Assembly (NCBI GenBank): GCA_002439165.1
Contig: DJTE01000033.1
Span: forward strand, 124,001-188,000
Origin: Chryseobacterium indologenes
GTDB lineage: Bacteria > Bacteroidota > Bacteroidia > Flavobacteriales > Weeksellaceae
Direction: 5' to 3'
Length of the DNA: 64,000 nt
The first letter of the stretch is position 1; every line of letters begins with the position of its first letter. The notes below the pieces were generated by a model. That model saw only the letters and a list, made by a program, of their open reading frames with translations, made no database searches and was not told the DNA's origin. The translations under genes were made by a program, and so were the position numbers. Below, piece by piece: positions 24,945-33,821 of this stretch.

Positions 24945-25286
24945 CTAAAGGTCGTTAAACCATTGGTAGATATCGACTTCGGAACGGATATTGAGCTTTT
25001 TCCGGAGCCTGTTTTTCCTGTTCTGAATGGCTTTTGGCGTCACAAAAGTATACGTTGCGATTTCTTTAGTGGTAAAGTTGAGCTTCAGATAGATACAGAA
25101 AGTCAGTTCAGAATTTTTGAGATTGGGCTGTATGGCTCCTATTTTACTGAAGAAATCCGGATATACCAATCTGAATTTGTTCAGAAGGCGGGGGGAATTT
25201 TCTTTAGCGAGCGCTACAATTTCATCCTGTACTAAAATTTTTTGACTTAAATCTTCTAAATCGGGTTCAGGTTTTTTGTTTTTCAT
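24945..25286 (-). CDS. Small LuxR-type helix-turn-helix protein
   Basis: 113 residues. The C-terminal half reads LNFTTKEIATYTFVTPKA and continues QNRKNRLRKKLNI, a LuxR/GerE-type HTH as found at the C terminus of large TPR-HTH regulators of Bacteroidota. Here it stands alone with a charged N-terminal 35 residues and no TPR or receiver domain. It is either a small DNA-binding protein or the remaining end of a longer regulator; no broken upstream frame is visible. Converges with the MBL gene, 14 bp apart. Confidence 0.7.
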   Translation of the reverse strand: MKNKKPEPDLEDLSQKILVQDEIVALAKENSPRLLNKFRLVYPDFFSKIGAIQPNLKNSELTFCIYLKLNFTTKEIATYTFVTPKAIQNRKNRLRKKLNIRSEVDIYQWFNDL

Positions 25287-25898
25287 AATCGTTTTCTCAT
25301 CTCTACTTATTTTCTGCCTTCATGTGGTATGGCAGTACAATGCTTCTGTTTCACTTGGCTTCAATAACTGTTTTGTCAGCTTTTTATTGAAGTGCTTTAT
25401 AATGGTTTTAAAATTTCATATGTCAAAGAATATCATACGGACCGTATCCGGATTTCAGCACTGTTTTAAAGTTTCCGGGAAAGAAAATTTAAAACAAAAA
25501 CAAAGAAATAAAAAATGATTAGATTTTTCCGGAATTGAAATACCACATACATACCACGTAACTCTGTTGGACCATATAATTACCTTAATTTGAAGTAAAG
25601 TTTTTTTTAAATAAGGCTGTTTGTTTTATCAGCAAAGCAAATGTAGAGGATTAAAGTCTTTATTTTTTATGATCATAATCAATATACTGAAGTTTTTTCC
25701 CATGAACAGCAGGATTGCCGCAATCACTAAATTATAAAACCGCTGTTTCATGGTATATGAATGGTACCCTTTTTCGGGAAAACTAATGAAAATTGTACTT
25801 TCTTTACGACTGTAAAATTTACGATACAGTGATGTTTACCCAGATGATGAAATGAATTATTAAACAGAAGTTTAAAATTTAATCTAAATATATCACAC
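25287..25898. other. Intergenic region, nothing identified
   Basis: About 610 bp of AT-rich sequence between divergent regulator genes. It must contain the promoters of both. A frame at 25276..25518 is hydrophobic but lacks a plausible leader and overlaps the neighbouring gene. No repeat copy, hairpin terminator or RNA gene was recognised. Confidence 0.5.
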
Positions 25899-26492
25899 AT
25901 GATCACTGAAGATTTATTAATTGCCTACGGAGCTACATCTAAAGAATATAAAGCAGAGGATATTATTTTCCATGAGGGAGATGTTCCTCTGTATTACTAT
26001 CAGATCAGAAACGGACAGGTGAAACTGAATAACTATTCGGAAGACGGGAAAGAATTTATTCAGAATATATTTTCAGACGGGCACAGCATTGGTGAATCCC
26101 TGCTGTTTGTAGACAGGCCTTATCCAATGAATGCCGTTGCTATGGAAGAATGCTGTATTCTGAAACTGCCTAAATCCTGCTTTCTGAATATCCTGAAAGA
26201 GAACCCTGAAATCTCACTGAATGTCTATCAGTGTCTGGCTGAGAGAATGTATTACAAATATATTATGCTCTACAACCTTTCGTTCCAGAATCCTATTCTC
26301 AAACTGAAACAGCTGATGGATTATCTCAAAAGTTATTATGAAGATAAAACCCTTTATTCATTCCGGATTCCTCTTACCCGCCAGCAGCTGGCTTCCCTCA
26401 CGGGGCTCCGTGTGGAAACGGTCATAAGAGCGATAAAGAACATGGAAAAAGACAGTATAGTAAGAATTGAGCGGGGGAAAATATTTTACTGA
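25899..26492 (+). CDS. Crp/Fnr-family regulator with helix-turn-helix
   Basis: 197 residues: cNMP-like barrel (about 15-110, with DGHSIGESLLFVDRPYPMNAVA) and a complete C-terminal HTH_Crp (IPLTRQQLASLTGLRVETVI, continuing RAIKNMEKDSIVRI). The motif GESLLF.....PMNAVA takes the place of the CAP phosphate-binding cassette, without the Arg-Ser-Ala residues that bind cAMP. No Fnr-type N-terminal cysteine cluster, so not an oxygen sensor of that class. Its target genes are not apparent; it converges on repeat R2. Confidence 0.87.
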   Translation: MITEDLLIAYGATSKEYKAEDIIFHEGDVPLYYYQIRNGQVKLNNYSEDGKEFIQNIFSDGHSIGESLLFVDRPYPMNAVAMEECCILKLPKSCFLNILKENPEISLNVYQCLAERMYYKYIMLYNLSFQNPILKLKQLMDYLKSYYEDKTLYSFRIPLTRQQLASLTGLRVETVIRAIKNMEKDSIVRIERGKIFY

Positions 26493-26537
26493 TCAATACA
26501 ACAGCCGGATCTTTTTTACAGGTTCCGGCTGATATGT

Positions 26538-26872
26538 AAGAGCCTGTTTAAACTTATAAATTCGATTTTTTTGTATAGAATTCAAATCTTTATCTAAATC
26601 ATCCTCTTTGAGTATTTTTTGATTAAAAAGGAATATACTGACTGTATATTTTTCTGACGCAAAGGCCTTGATTTTTGAAACTGCTGATTTTGAGGGTTCA
26701 AAGGCTGGAATCAACTCCGTTGATTCGAAAAAGCGTATGGATAAATATTCCGCTTCATCAGCGACGAAGCCGCATTACTTTGTCCACTTAAAATAAAGCG
26801 GAATTATTTATCAACTTTGCGTTATTTTTTTACAGACCTGAAGAAATATAAAATTTAAACAGACTTTTAAGA
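26538..26872 (+). repeat. Nested-palindromic dispersed repeat, copy R2
   Basis: About 335 bp. Left end TAAGAGCCTGTTTAAAC, right end AAATTTAAACAGACTTTTAA. Inside are GAGTATTTTTTGATTAAAAA, GACGCAAAGG, GAATCAACTCCGTTGATTCG, GCTTCATCAGCGACGAAGCC, CACTTAAAATAAAGCGGAAT and ATCAACTTTGCG. Its right end supplies the stop codon of the helicase gene (TAA on the minus strand, 26867-26869). Confidence 0.85.
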
Positions 26873-29035
26873 ATACAATAGTTTGTTTTCGGCAAAATTC
26901 AGTTTTTCAAGAAAATTAAAACAGCCTTCAAAATCGAAATAACGTTCCTTTACGATGGCTGCCTGATACTGCAAAGGGAGATAAGTTCCCCATTTAGAAA
27001 AGCTCAGGATTTCGGGCAGTGTTTCCAGCAACTCGGTCAGAAACGGCTCAAAATCGGTAGTACATAAAACCGGATCCTTCAGCAAAGACATGAATTCTGA
27101 TTTTTTCTGAAGTTCAATTTCAAACAGGCTCTCTCTGTCATCCAGCATATTCCCAATACCCATTTTATCGAGAATAAAGCTCAGGGTTCTGTTGATTTTA
27201 GACCCGGCAAATGAATAAAACTTAAAAATTTTACTTTCAGGACCGGATAAAAGAGGTCTTTCTGTTTTCGGATCGGCAATATCAAAAACTTTAAATTCTT
27301 TGCGCATCTGTCTGATGATTTCTCTTCCCGCATCGTCCATAAAATCATAGGCATCTTCAGAAACTTCAGAAATAAGAATCTCAAGCATTTTTTCCCTGAT
27401 CCTGGAAGCTGTATCCGCAGAGTCTCCTAAAAACATAGGCTTCTCGCCATCTTTTGCCGGAATTACTTCTATTTTTTGAGATTTAAAATCAATATCTTTT
27501 ATTTTCCAGATCTTCGCAGAAAGATAAATATTCTCATCCACGCGGATTTGTGGAGAAAGAGGCAATTCCCCGATCCTGATCCCCTGACTGGAAACTTTAA
27601 AATAAACCGGAGTGTGGAACAGTGTATAGAAATCCTTTGTATTAATCACTTTTTCCCCTTCCACACCGATAATATATTCGCGGCCCAGTTTTTCCAGGAA
27701 ATCAATGGAAATAAGGTGTTCTGTAATTTCTGTGATCTCTCCAGGCTTAATGTTTCTGAAAGCTGTGTTTTGAGACATTTCTTCCAGAATTTTGGCAAGA
27801 GTAATTCCGGAACTCCCCTTCACTATGGAAAGAATCTGATGAACAAGCACGTCATAAGGCTTCTGATGAATATCTACCGGTTCTATAAACTGTTCCGTAA
27901 AGAGAAGCCAGCAGGCTAAGGACTGAAGATGACTCCATTTTTCCGTAGCGTATAAAAGCAGATTGCTGGATTTTCCCTCTCGTCTTCCACTTCTTCCGAC
28001 CCTCTGAATGAGAGAAGCAATGCTGTGAGTGGCATCAATCTGGGCTACTTCGTCTACATTTCCGATATCTATTCCCAATTCCAGGGTAGAAGTACATGAG
28101 ATACAAAAGTTTTCCGTTTTACTTTTCTTGGCAAAAAACTCAACATATTCCCGAACTTCTTTGTCTACCGATGAATGGTGGGCAAAATAATTGGGATGAC
28201 CGCCTACTTTTTCCGATATCTTTTTCAGCTTTACAGCCACTTCCTCCACTCTTCCTCTTGCATTAGGGAAAACCAGTATTTTACGGTCACGGGTTCTGAT
28301 ATAAAGGTCTTTGAGCAAATCAAGCGGCAGTTCTTCAACCGTTCCCTGAAAATATTTGAATACAGCATTGATAGGCTTAGGATTCATATCTCTGATAACG
28401 GTAGTATTTTCCGGATCTCCTAAAAACTCTTTTAGTTCAATATACTGATGATCTCCATTTACGGTGGCCGACAGTCCTACAATATTGAATTTACTTTTAT
28501 TGACCCTCTGCAGGCGCTGCAGCAAAGACTGAAGATGAATTCCCCTGTCAGAACCCAGAAAAGAATGAATTTCATCAATAACCACGTATTCCAGCGAGGA
28601 AAATAAATGCTGAATGTTATAGGGTTTATTGACAAACATAGCCTCAATGGATTCGGGAGTAATCAGTACAATTCCGCCAGGATCTTTAATCAGCCGGTCT
28701 TTGGCTCCTTTTGAAGCTTCACCATGCCATTTGGTCACAGGTACGTCCAGATACTCGCATAATTTTTCCACTCTCATAAACTGATCATTGATCAGAGCGA
28801 TCAGTGGTGAAATATAGAGTACTTTTACACCTGATCCTTTAAAGTTCACTTTAGACAGGATGGGCAGGAAAGCCGCCTCGGTTTTGCCTGAAGCGGTTCT
28901 GGAAATGAGAATATAATTCCGGTCAGTAGAAATGATCTTCTGTATCGCTTTTTCCTGAATTGGTCTTAAACGCTCCCATTTCTGATCCCTGATGTATTTT
29001 CTGATCGGCTCAGAGAGCATGTCAAAAGCTATCAT
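26867..29035 (-). CDS. BrxHI/Lhr-like superfamily II helicase
   Basis: 722 residues, distal gene of a three-gene cassette. Helicase motifs: Q-motif RPIQEKAI (24-31), Walker A RTASGKT (46-52), DEIH (154-157), SAT (189-191) and QRVGRSGR (344-351). Domains: RecA-like 1 (1-210), RecA-like 2 (215-400), then about 320 residues of helical C-terminal region. The length and layout fit the shorter Lhr-type helicases named BrxHI in type 2 BREX, which occur next to a BrxD ATPase exactly as here. The start overlaps the ATPase stop by four bases. It is distinct from the ligase-associated helicase at 40667. Predicted to unwind or translocate on DNA. Confidence 0.85.
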   Translation of the reverse strand: MIAFDMLSEPIRKYIRDQKWERLRPIQEKAIQKIISTDRNYILISRTASGKTEAAFLPILSKVNFKGSGVKVLYISPLIALINDQFMRVEKLCEYLDVPVTKWHGEASKGAKDRLIKDPGGIVLITPESIEAMFVNKPYNIQHLFSSLEYVVIDEIHSFLGSDRGIHLQSLLQRLQRVNKSKFNIVGLSATVNGDHQYIELKEFLGDPENTTVIRDMNPKPINAVFKYFQGTVEELPLDLLKDLYIRTRDRKILVFPNARGRVEEVAVKLKKISEKVGGHPNYFAHHSSVDKEVREYVEFFAKKSKTENFCISCTSTLELGIDIGNVDEVAQIDATHSIASLIQRVGRSGRREGKSSNLLLYATEKWSHLQSLACWLLFTEQFIEPVDIHQKPYDVLVHQILSIVKGSSGITLAKILEEMSQNTAFRNIKPGEITEITEHLISIDFLEKLGREYIIGVEGEKVINTKDFYTLFHTPVYFKVSSQGIRIGELPLSPQIRVDENIYLSAKIWKIKDIDFKSQKIEVIPAKDGEKPMFLGDSADTASRIREKMLEILISEVSEDAYDFMDDAGREIIRQMRKEFKVFDIADPKTERPLLSGPESKIFKFYSFAGSKINRTLSFILDKMGIGNMLDDRESLFEIELQKKSEFMSLLKDPVLCTTDFEPFLTELLETLPEILSFSKWGTYLPLQYQAAIVKERYFDFEGCFNFLEKLNFAENKLLYS

Positions 29036-30348
29036 ATCTCTTCAATACTGTCTAAAAGTACCAGATCATTAGGTCTTTCATCAGAAATTTCAATTTCTCC
29101 GAACAGTCTTTTTTTATCGGCTCCCGGATTTTGCCTGATGATATTCAGAATATTAAGGAAATCACGGATCACTTCTCTTGGAGTAAGGAATTCCGAAGCA
29201 CCCGGTTTATTGAACATTTCTTCCATGAAGGCAGAAATATCCTCATCGCTGACGTTCAGATCCGTTTTATAGTTGAAATCAAAGATCAGCTTTAATTTTT
29301 TCAGCAGCACAAATATTTCGTTGTGATCCAGTGGAGTTAATTTAATAACCGGCTGGGCAAAATCCCTGATCTCAGCAGTCTCAAATTTATTGGTTTCCAG
29401 CCTTGTCTTTAAAGCCTGATAACTGAAAAGCCCTCTCCTTTCATTCTCCAGAAATTCTTTTGTTCCGGCAAAATTGATGAACAGATTGGAAACTTTCCCC
29501 TGAAAACAGTCGTTATAAATCGATAAGATCTTTTCATAATTCTTCTCACGTGCAGCAGCAGTAGAAATTTTATACAGATTAACCGCTTCATCCAGGTTGA
29601 TCATAAAACCGCTGTACCCCATACTCACAAAGAATTTACAGAAGTTTTTAAGCATATCATAATAATTGGAATCACTGATGATCTCCCTCACGCCAAGATC
29701 CTGTCTTGCCTCGGTTTTTGTTGAATACTCTCCTTTCAGCCATTTCAGGGCATTCCTGCGCAGCTGATCGTCTCCTGAAATATAACCTTCATAATATTTC
29801 ACAATCATCGAACCAAAATCAAAACCACCAACTTCAGTAATTTCGTTGACTGTTTTCATAATAGCACTTCTGATCAGATCCGTATGCTGGTCATTCCGTA
29901 TATCAGCCAGTGAAATACTGCTTTCTTCAGCAGTTCTGGTAATCACCTGCTCGATCCATTTTTCAAGGAGGGTCTGTAATGCTCCGCCCTCTGGCTTGGT
30001 CTGAATGGCAATATTATCCATGATCGCAGAATACAGGATCACACTTTTCCCGTCGTTGGAATAGATCCTGTTATCCGGGGTAAAATCTGCATTGGCCACT
30101 ACAAACTTCTGCTTCAGAGCAACAGTATTCAGTAGGTGAAGCATAAAGGATTTTCCGCTTCCAAAGTCTCCGATCCAGAATTTGGCCATGCTGTGACCAT
30201 TTTTCACATCATTCAGGGAATCGATAAAAGCATTGATCTCTTCGGATCTCCCAACGGTTATATGCTGTACGCCAATTTTCGGCACAACACCGCTCACCAG
30301 GGAATTGATAATGGATGTGGCTTCTTTGGGCTTAATATTTTCAATCAT
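29032..30348 (-). CDS. BrxD-like ATP-binding protein (DUF2791-type P-loop)
   Basis: 438 residues. Walker A GDFGSGKS (60-67) after the start GVVPKIGVQHITVGR, and a Walker B FMINLDEA near residue 250, match the DUF2791/BrxD ATPases of BREX type 2 and related systems. These look like AAA/ORC-type ATPases with the conserved LDEAV signature. The C-terminal part (FLTPREVIRDFLNILNIIRQ) looks winged-helix-like and could bind DNA. Overlaps the TerB-type gene upstream by eight bases and the helicase downstream by four, so the three proteins are made together. No methyltransferase, PglZ or BrxC is nearby, so this is not a BREX operon. Confidence 0.82.
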   Translation of the reverse strand: MIENIKPKEATSIINSLVSGVVPKIGVQHITVGRSEEINAFIDSLNDVKNGHSMAKFWIGDFGSGKSFMLHLLNTVALKQKFVVANADFTPDNRIYSNDGKSVILYSAIMDNIAIQTKPEGGALQTLLEKWIEQVITRTAEESSISLADIRNDQHTDLIRSAIMKTVNEITEVGGFDFGSMIVKYYEGYISGDDQLRRNALKWLKGEYSTKTEARQDLGVREIISDSNYYDMLKNFCKFFVSMGYSGFMINLDEAVNLYKISTAAAREKNYEKILSIYNDCFQGKVSNLFINFAGTKEFLENERRGLFSYQALKTRLETNKFETAEIRDFAQPVIKLTPLDHNEIFVLLKKLKLIFDFNYKTDLNVSDEDISAFMEEMFNKPGASEFLTPREVIRDFLNILNIIRQNPGADKKRLFGEIEISDERPNDLVLLDSIEEI

Positions 30349-31789
30349 TGTTTAAAAGTTTTTTATAATAATCGGTATTCATCGTAAAATAATCATCCTC
30401 TTCCTCAATAAGGATATCGTCCAGGGTTTCATAGCAGAGATCGTTGACCGAATCGATCACAGCTCCCATAAAAAGGTTTTTGGAACGTAAGAACGTACTC
30501 ATTTCATTTTGCGGAATATTAAAGCTCTGCTTCTCAAAAAGATTAAGAACTTCCTGCTGGATATCCGTTAAATTCAGTTCTTCACGGTATTTCCGGATCT
30601 GAAATTCTGTGTCTGTCTGAGCAATATTGATCGTTAATTCTTCATCGCCGACAGTATCTTCAGTCTTTCCGCATCCCGGTTCATCGCTAAGGTATTCTTC
30701 CAGCAGCGCAACGGTTCCTGAATGCTGTCTTTTGACATCTTCAACGGCATCAGGATCAATAACGATCTTTTTCCGCTTGGGAAGATAAAGCTGATTGACT
30801 TTTTCAATAGCCTCTTCAAGATTCCGGTCTCTGATAAATGTACTCAGTATTCTTTCAAAATCATGGATCTGTTCGGTGGAGGAAAAAAGACTTTTCTGAA
30901 TGCTCTTGGTCAGCTGTTTCCTGTCAAGCTTCGGAGAATCCATATCTTTATCCAGATAATGAATATACAGCCTCAGTGCACAGTTTTTATCATGTCCGGC
31001 CACAAATTTTGAAGCTTCAAAAAAGATCAGATCTGCAGACGGGTTCTTGATGTTAACATCCGCCAGTCTGAAAATCTCTCTCTCAAAAGCTGCAGGATTG
31101 GAATAATCCCCTTTGATCTCATCAAACTTTGTTTTCCAGCGGCTGGTATTATTTTCGTTAAGGATAATATTCGTTTTATAATCGGCATCCAGGATCTGAT
31201 TTCCATTTTCAGCCAGAAAAACTTCCAGCTTTGAAACAATTTTCCTGTTATACTGATGCTGTATATCCGGATTGGCATAAGGAAAATCGGTATTGATCTT
31301 TCTTTTGATTCCATAAGCCTCGCGAACATTATTTTCGCATAGTTTTAAGATATGATTCAGGATTTCTCCCTGTACAGAATCATAGGTATACTGGTAGTTT
31401 AAGCTGTCTTTTCTGTAATTATACTGAAGGCAGACAATAATTTCCGACAACTCTTCAATCACCGAGGCATAGGCACGGTTGACCGGAACGCAATTGTTCT
31501 GCAGAAATTCAAAAGCTCTTAAAAATTGTTTCAGGATCTGGATTCTGCAATATTCAATCTCGTTAAAAACATTGGTGGTGAACCATAACTTATCCATTAC
31601 AGCTGCCTGTTCAGCTGTCAGGTTCAGCTTTCTGGAATATTTTTTTCCTGTTTTCCAGTTTTCAGAATCAGATTCTCCTGTGATCTGCCTGTTCACTGAT
31701 AAATCTGTTCCGTAATGAATCGGAACATCGGCATTTCCGGAAACATCAATGATGGATTCGTCATGAGATATAAAAGGATCGTTCTGCAT
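30341..31789 (-). CDS. TerB-N/TerB-C domain-like protein, first gene of the cassette
   Basis: 482 residues. The segment SRKLNLTAEQAAVMDKLW followed by FTTNVFNEIEYC matches the pattern at the end of TerB-N domains (L-T-x-x-Q, W, NVF, E). The last 75 residues, ending LDDILIEEEDDYFTM, match the TerB-C end. An acidic stretch (about 360-385) links the two. No metal-binding TerB core is evident. Comparative genomics has linked TerB-N/TerB-C proteins with P-loop ATPases and helicases in predicted DNA-processing or stress systems. The gene leads the operon with its own promoter; a scaffold or sensor role is inferred. Confidence 0.68.
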   Translation of the reverse strand: MQNDPFISHDESIIDVSGNADVPIHYGTDLSVNRQITGESDSENWKTGKKYSRKLNLTAEQAAVMDKLWFTTNVFNEIEYCRIQILKQFLRAFEFLQNNCVPVNRAYASVIEELSEIIVCLQYNYRKDSLNYQYTYDSVQGEILNHILKLCENNVREAYGIKRKINTDFPYANPDIQHQYNRKIVSKLEVFLAENGNQILDADYKTNIILNENNTSRWKTKFDEIKGDYSNPAAFEREIFRLADVNIKNPSADLIFFEASKFVAGHDKNCALRLYIHYLDKDMDSPKLDRKQLTKSIQKSLFSSTEQIHDFERILSTFIRDRNLEEAIEKVNQLYLPKRKKIVIDPDAVEDVKRQHSGTVALLEEYLSDEPGCGKTEDTVGDEELTINIAQTDTEFQIRKYREELNLTDIQQEVLNLFEKQSFNIPQNEMSTFLRSKNLFMGAVIDSVNDLCYETLDDILIEEEDDYFTMNTDYYKKLLNND

Positions 31790-31875
31790 GGTATCGTCAG
31801 TATTTTGAGGGTCTGTTGTGTATTAGTTTATATGGGATGAATTAAACTTCTAATATAATACAATAATTCCATATT

Positions 31876-31883
31876 CAAAACTA
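31876..31883 (-). promoter_or_regulatory. -7 box for the TerB/BrxD/BrxHI cassette
   Basis: TAGTTTTG (minus strand) is an exact TAnnTTTG match, giving a leader of about 80 bases. The TTTTTC tract further up is a weak -33. It lies between repeat R3 and the first gene of the cassette. Confidence 0.55.
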
Positions 31884-31924
31884 GGTGAAATAGAGAAAAA
31901 TCTATTACGGTTTCCCGTAATAAT

Positions 31925-32171
31925 TAAATTTCTAATTCTGATGTTTTTTATAATGTGATGATGATGAATTTTTCTAACGCAAAGCCCCATTTATAGGCAA
32001 TGTTGATTTTAGAAAGCAAAGATAAGAATCAACTCCGTTGATTTGATGAAGCGTACGGATAGCCATATAGCTTTATCAGGGACGAAGCCGCATCACTTTG
32101 CCCGCTCAAAATAAAACGGAATTATTCATCAACTTTGCTTTTATCTTTTTTGTAAGCCTGGAGAAAATATA
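31925..32171 (+). repeat. Nested-palindromic dispersed repeat, copy R3 (first of a tandem pair)
   Basis: About 245 bp: AATTTCTAATTCTGATG, ACGCAAAGCC, GTTGATTTTAGAAAGCAAAG, GAATCAACTCCGTTGATTTG, GCTTTATCAGGGACGAAGCC, GCATCACTTTGCCCGCTC and ATCAACTTTGCTTTT. It lacks the outer GAGCCTGTTTAAAT end on the left. Very similar to R4 immediately after it, so the pair arose by local duplication. Confidence 0.75.
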
Positions 32172-32425
32172 AGAGCCTGTTTAAATTTCTAATTTGATGT
32201 TTTTATAATGTGATGATGATTTTCTAACGCAAAGCTCCATTTATAGGCAATATTGATTTTAGGAGGCAAAGACAAGAATCAACTCCGTTGATTTGATGAA
32301 GCGTACGGATAGCCATATAGCTTTATCAGCGACGAGGTTGCATCACTTTGCCCGCTCAAAATAAAACGGAATTGCTCATCAACCTTTGCACTTATCTTTT
32401 AAGCTGAAGAAAATATGGGAACCTT
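32172..32425 (+). repeat. Nested-palindromic dispersed repeat, copy R4 (second of a tandem pair)
   Basis: About 250 bp, starting with the canonical left end AGAGCCTGTTTAAATTTCT and sharing the blocks GATGAAGCGTACGGATAGCC and ATATAGCTTTATCAG with R3. A degenerate third start (CCTTTATAAATTTCTAATTC, 32421 onward) follows. Between this and the CAT-like gene is a GCAGATT-type end (32529-32565). Confidence 0.75.
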
Positions 32426-32592
32426 TATAAATTTCTAATTCTGATGTTTTGTATAGCATTTAAATCTTGATTTTGGAATTATCAGATCAAACCTTATATT
32501 TTTTTTAAAAGGTTTAGTCCATCCATAAAATCTGCGTTATCTGCAAGATCAGCGAGAAAAATAATCCACTACAAAGCTAATTGACCATTCAC

Positions 32593-33225
32593 TTATTCAC
32601 CATTATTCAGCTGTTTCTGGAATTCCTCAAGGTATTTCGCAATATGAATTCCGTCTGCCAGTCCATGATGAGCCTCTACGGAAACCGGGAGATATTTCCT
32701 GCCATCCCGGATACTGAATTTCCCGAAAGTGATCTTCGGAACAGATTCCGTGTGGTCAAGATTCGTCGGGTGAAGCAACGCACTGAAAGAGTTCCACGGA
32801 ATAGTTGTATGCCTGATCAGATCTTTTCCCAGTTCCCCATTATTAAGCCGGATTCCTTGTGTTTGCTGTACCGCTGCAATTTCTTCCTGCATCGCTGCAT
32901 TGAAAACTTTAAAATCTTCTGAAAAATGCATAAATGCAAAACCGAAAGTACCGTCTGCCCGGCCAATGGTCGTTCCGGCATGAATTGTATCGTACAAAAC
33001 CACTTTTCCATCAAGGATCCGGAGTTTCAGTTCGTCAACTGCATTTACAGCGATCATTGATTTATGAAGATAGGACGCGAAAAAAGAATACCCGTTTTCT
33101 TTGGCGTGACGGTAAGCCTCAGTACAGTCAACCTCCGTGGTAAAACCAAAATACGGACTTGCCATTTTGGAAAAAAATTCAAAATGTTCTTTACGTTTCC
33201 AGTTTTCTATATCGATGATCTTCAT
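32593..33225 (-). CDS. Chloramphenicol acetyltransferase-like protein
   Basis: 210 residues from the ATG at 33225 (nine extra codons possible from 33252). Catalytic motif VEAHHGLADGIHIAKYL near the C terminus corresponds to HHxxxDGxH of type A CAT enzymes, and the N-terminal WKRKEHFEFF matches the family start. An acyltransfer activity from acetyl-CoA to a small alcohol is expected. Whether chloramphenicol is the substrate cannot be told, and many chromosomal relatives have other substrates. Isolated between repeat copies on both sides. Confidence 0.85.
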   Translation of the reverse strand: MKIIDIENWKRKEHFEFFSKMASPYFGFTTEVDCTEAYRHAKENGYSFFASYLHKSMIAVNAVDELKLRILDGKVVLYDTIHAGTTIGRADGTFGFAFMHFSEDFKVFNAAMQEEIAAVQQTQGIRLNNGELGKDLIRHTTIPWNSFSALLHPTNLDHTESVPKITFGKFSIRDGRKYLPVSVEAHHGLADGIHIAKYLEEFQKQLNNGE

Positions 33226-33364
33226 TGAATGATTTTTTGCAAATTTCGTCAAGTTTTGGGATTTTTAAAACTTGCAGGAAATGAAATTAATGATATGCAT
33301 ATGATAAAAGACTGTAATATTCGTTTTTCCTAAAAAGATTTTAAAAGTTTGTTTAAAATCAGAA

Positions 33365-33640
33365 GAAATATTAAAGTTTTTTCTCGCGGATTCAGCAGAT
33401 TTTTTTAAACTTTAAGTCATAAGCTTTAACATCAGAAAATATTATTGCCTTTTTCTGATGCTCATTGCATTTTTGTCCGACGCAAAGATCTGAGGTATAG
33501 GCAATGTAGATTTTAAGGGAGCAAAAATTCGTTGAAGCGTACGTATAACCATATAGCTTCATCAGCGAAGAAGTCGCATCACGTTGCTCCCTCAAATAAA
33601 GCGGGATTATTCATCAATTTTGCGGTAGTCTTTTTTTTCA
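33365..33640 (+). repeat. Nested-palindromic dispersed repeat, copy R5 (degenerate)
   Basis: Core blocks 33478-33630: GACGCAAAGATC, TTTTAAGGGAGCAAA, TTGAAGCGTACG, GCTTCATCAGCGAAGAAGTC, GCATCACGTTGCTCCCTC, AATAAAGCGGGATTATTCAT and CAATTTTGCGG. Lost both outer ends. A TTTCTCGCGGATTCAGCAGA stretch of the other, GCAGATT family, precedes it. The frame 33392..33595 inside is not a gene. Confidence 0.65.
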
Positions 33641-33821
33641 AAAGAACCCCAATATTAAAGAAAAACCAGCGAAATCTGATAGATAAGCCCGTTTTAAATA
33701 AATTAATAACTTATTTAAAACAGAATCCGAATATTAAAGCACAATTATTGCATTTATTTTCTCTCTTGAATTGTTCAAAATTCAAAATCAGAATTCATAA
33801 GAACAGATTAAAATTCATATT

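Noticed and set aside
25276..25518. Hydrophobic 80-codon frame upstream of the Crp-like gene
   Set aside because: Overlaps the start of the small LuxR-type gene on the other strand, and codon use is non-coding in character.
26493..26714. 73-codon open frame on the minus strand across R2
   Set aside because: Same reason: repeat-derived, no conserved protein between copies, no leader.
26867..31789. BREX system
   Set aside because: BrxD- and BrxHI-like genes are present but PglX methyltransferase, PglZ, BrxC/PglY and PglW are absent, and a TerB-type protein takes their place.
33392..33595. 67-codon open frame on the minus strand in R5
   Set aside because: Within the degenerate repeat; composition and frame are not shared with other copies.
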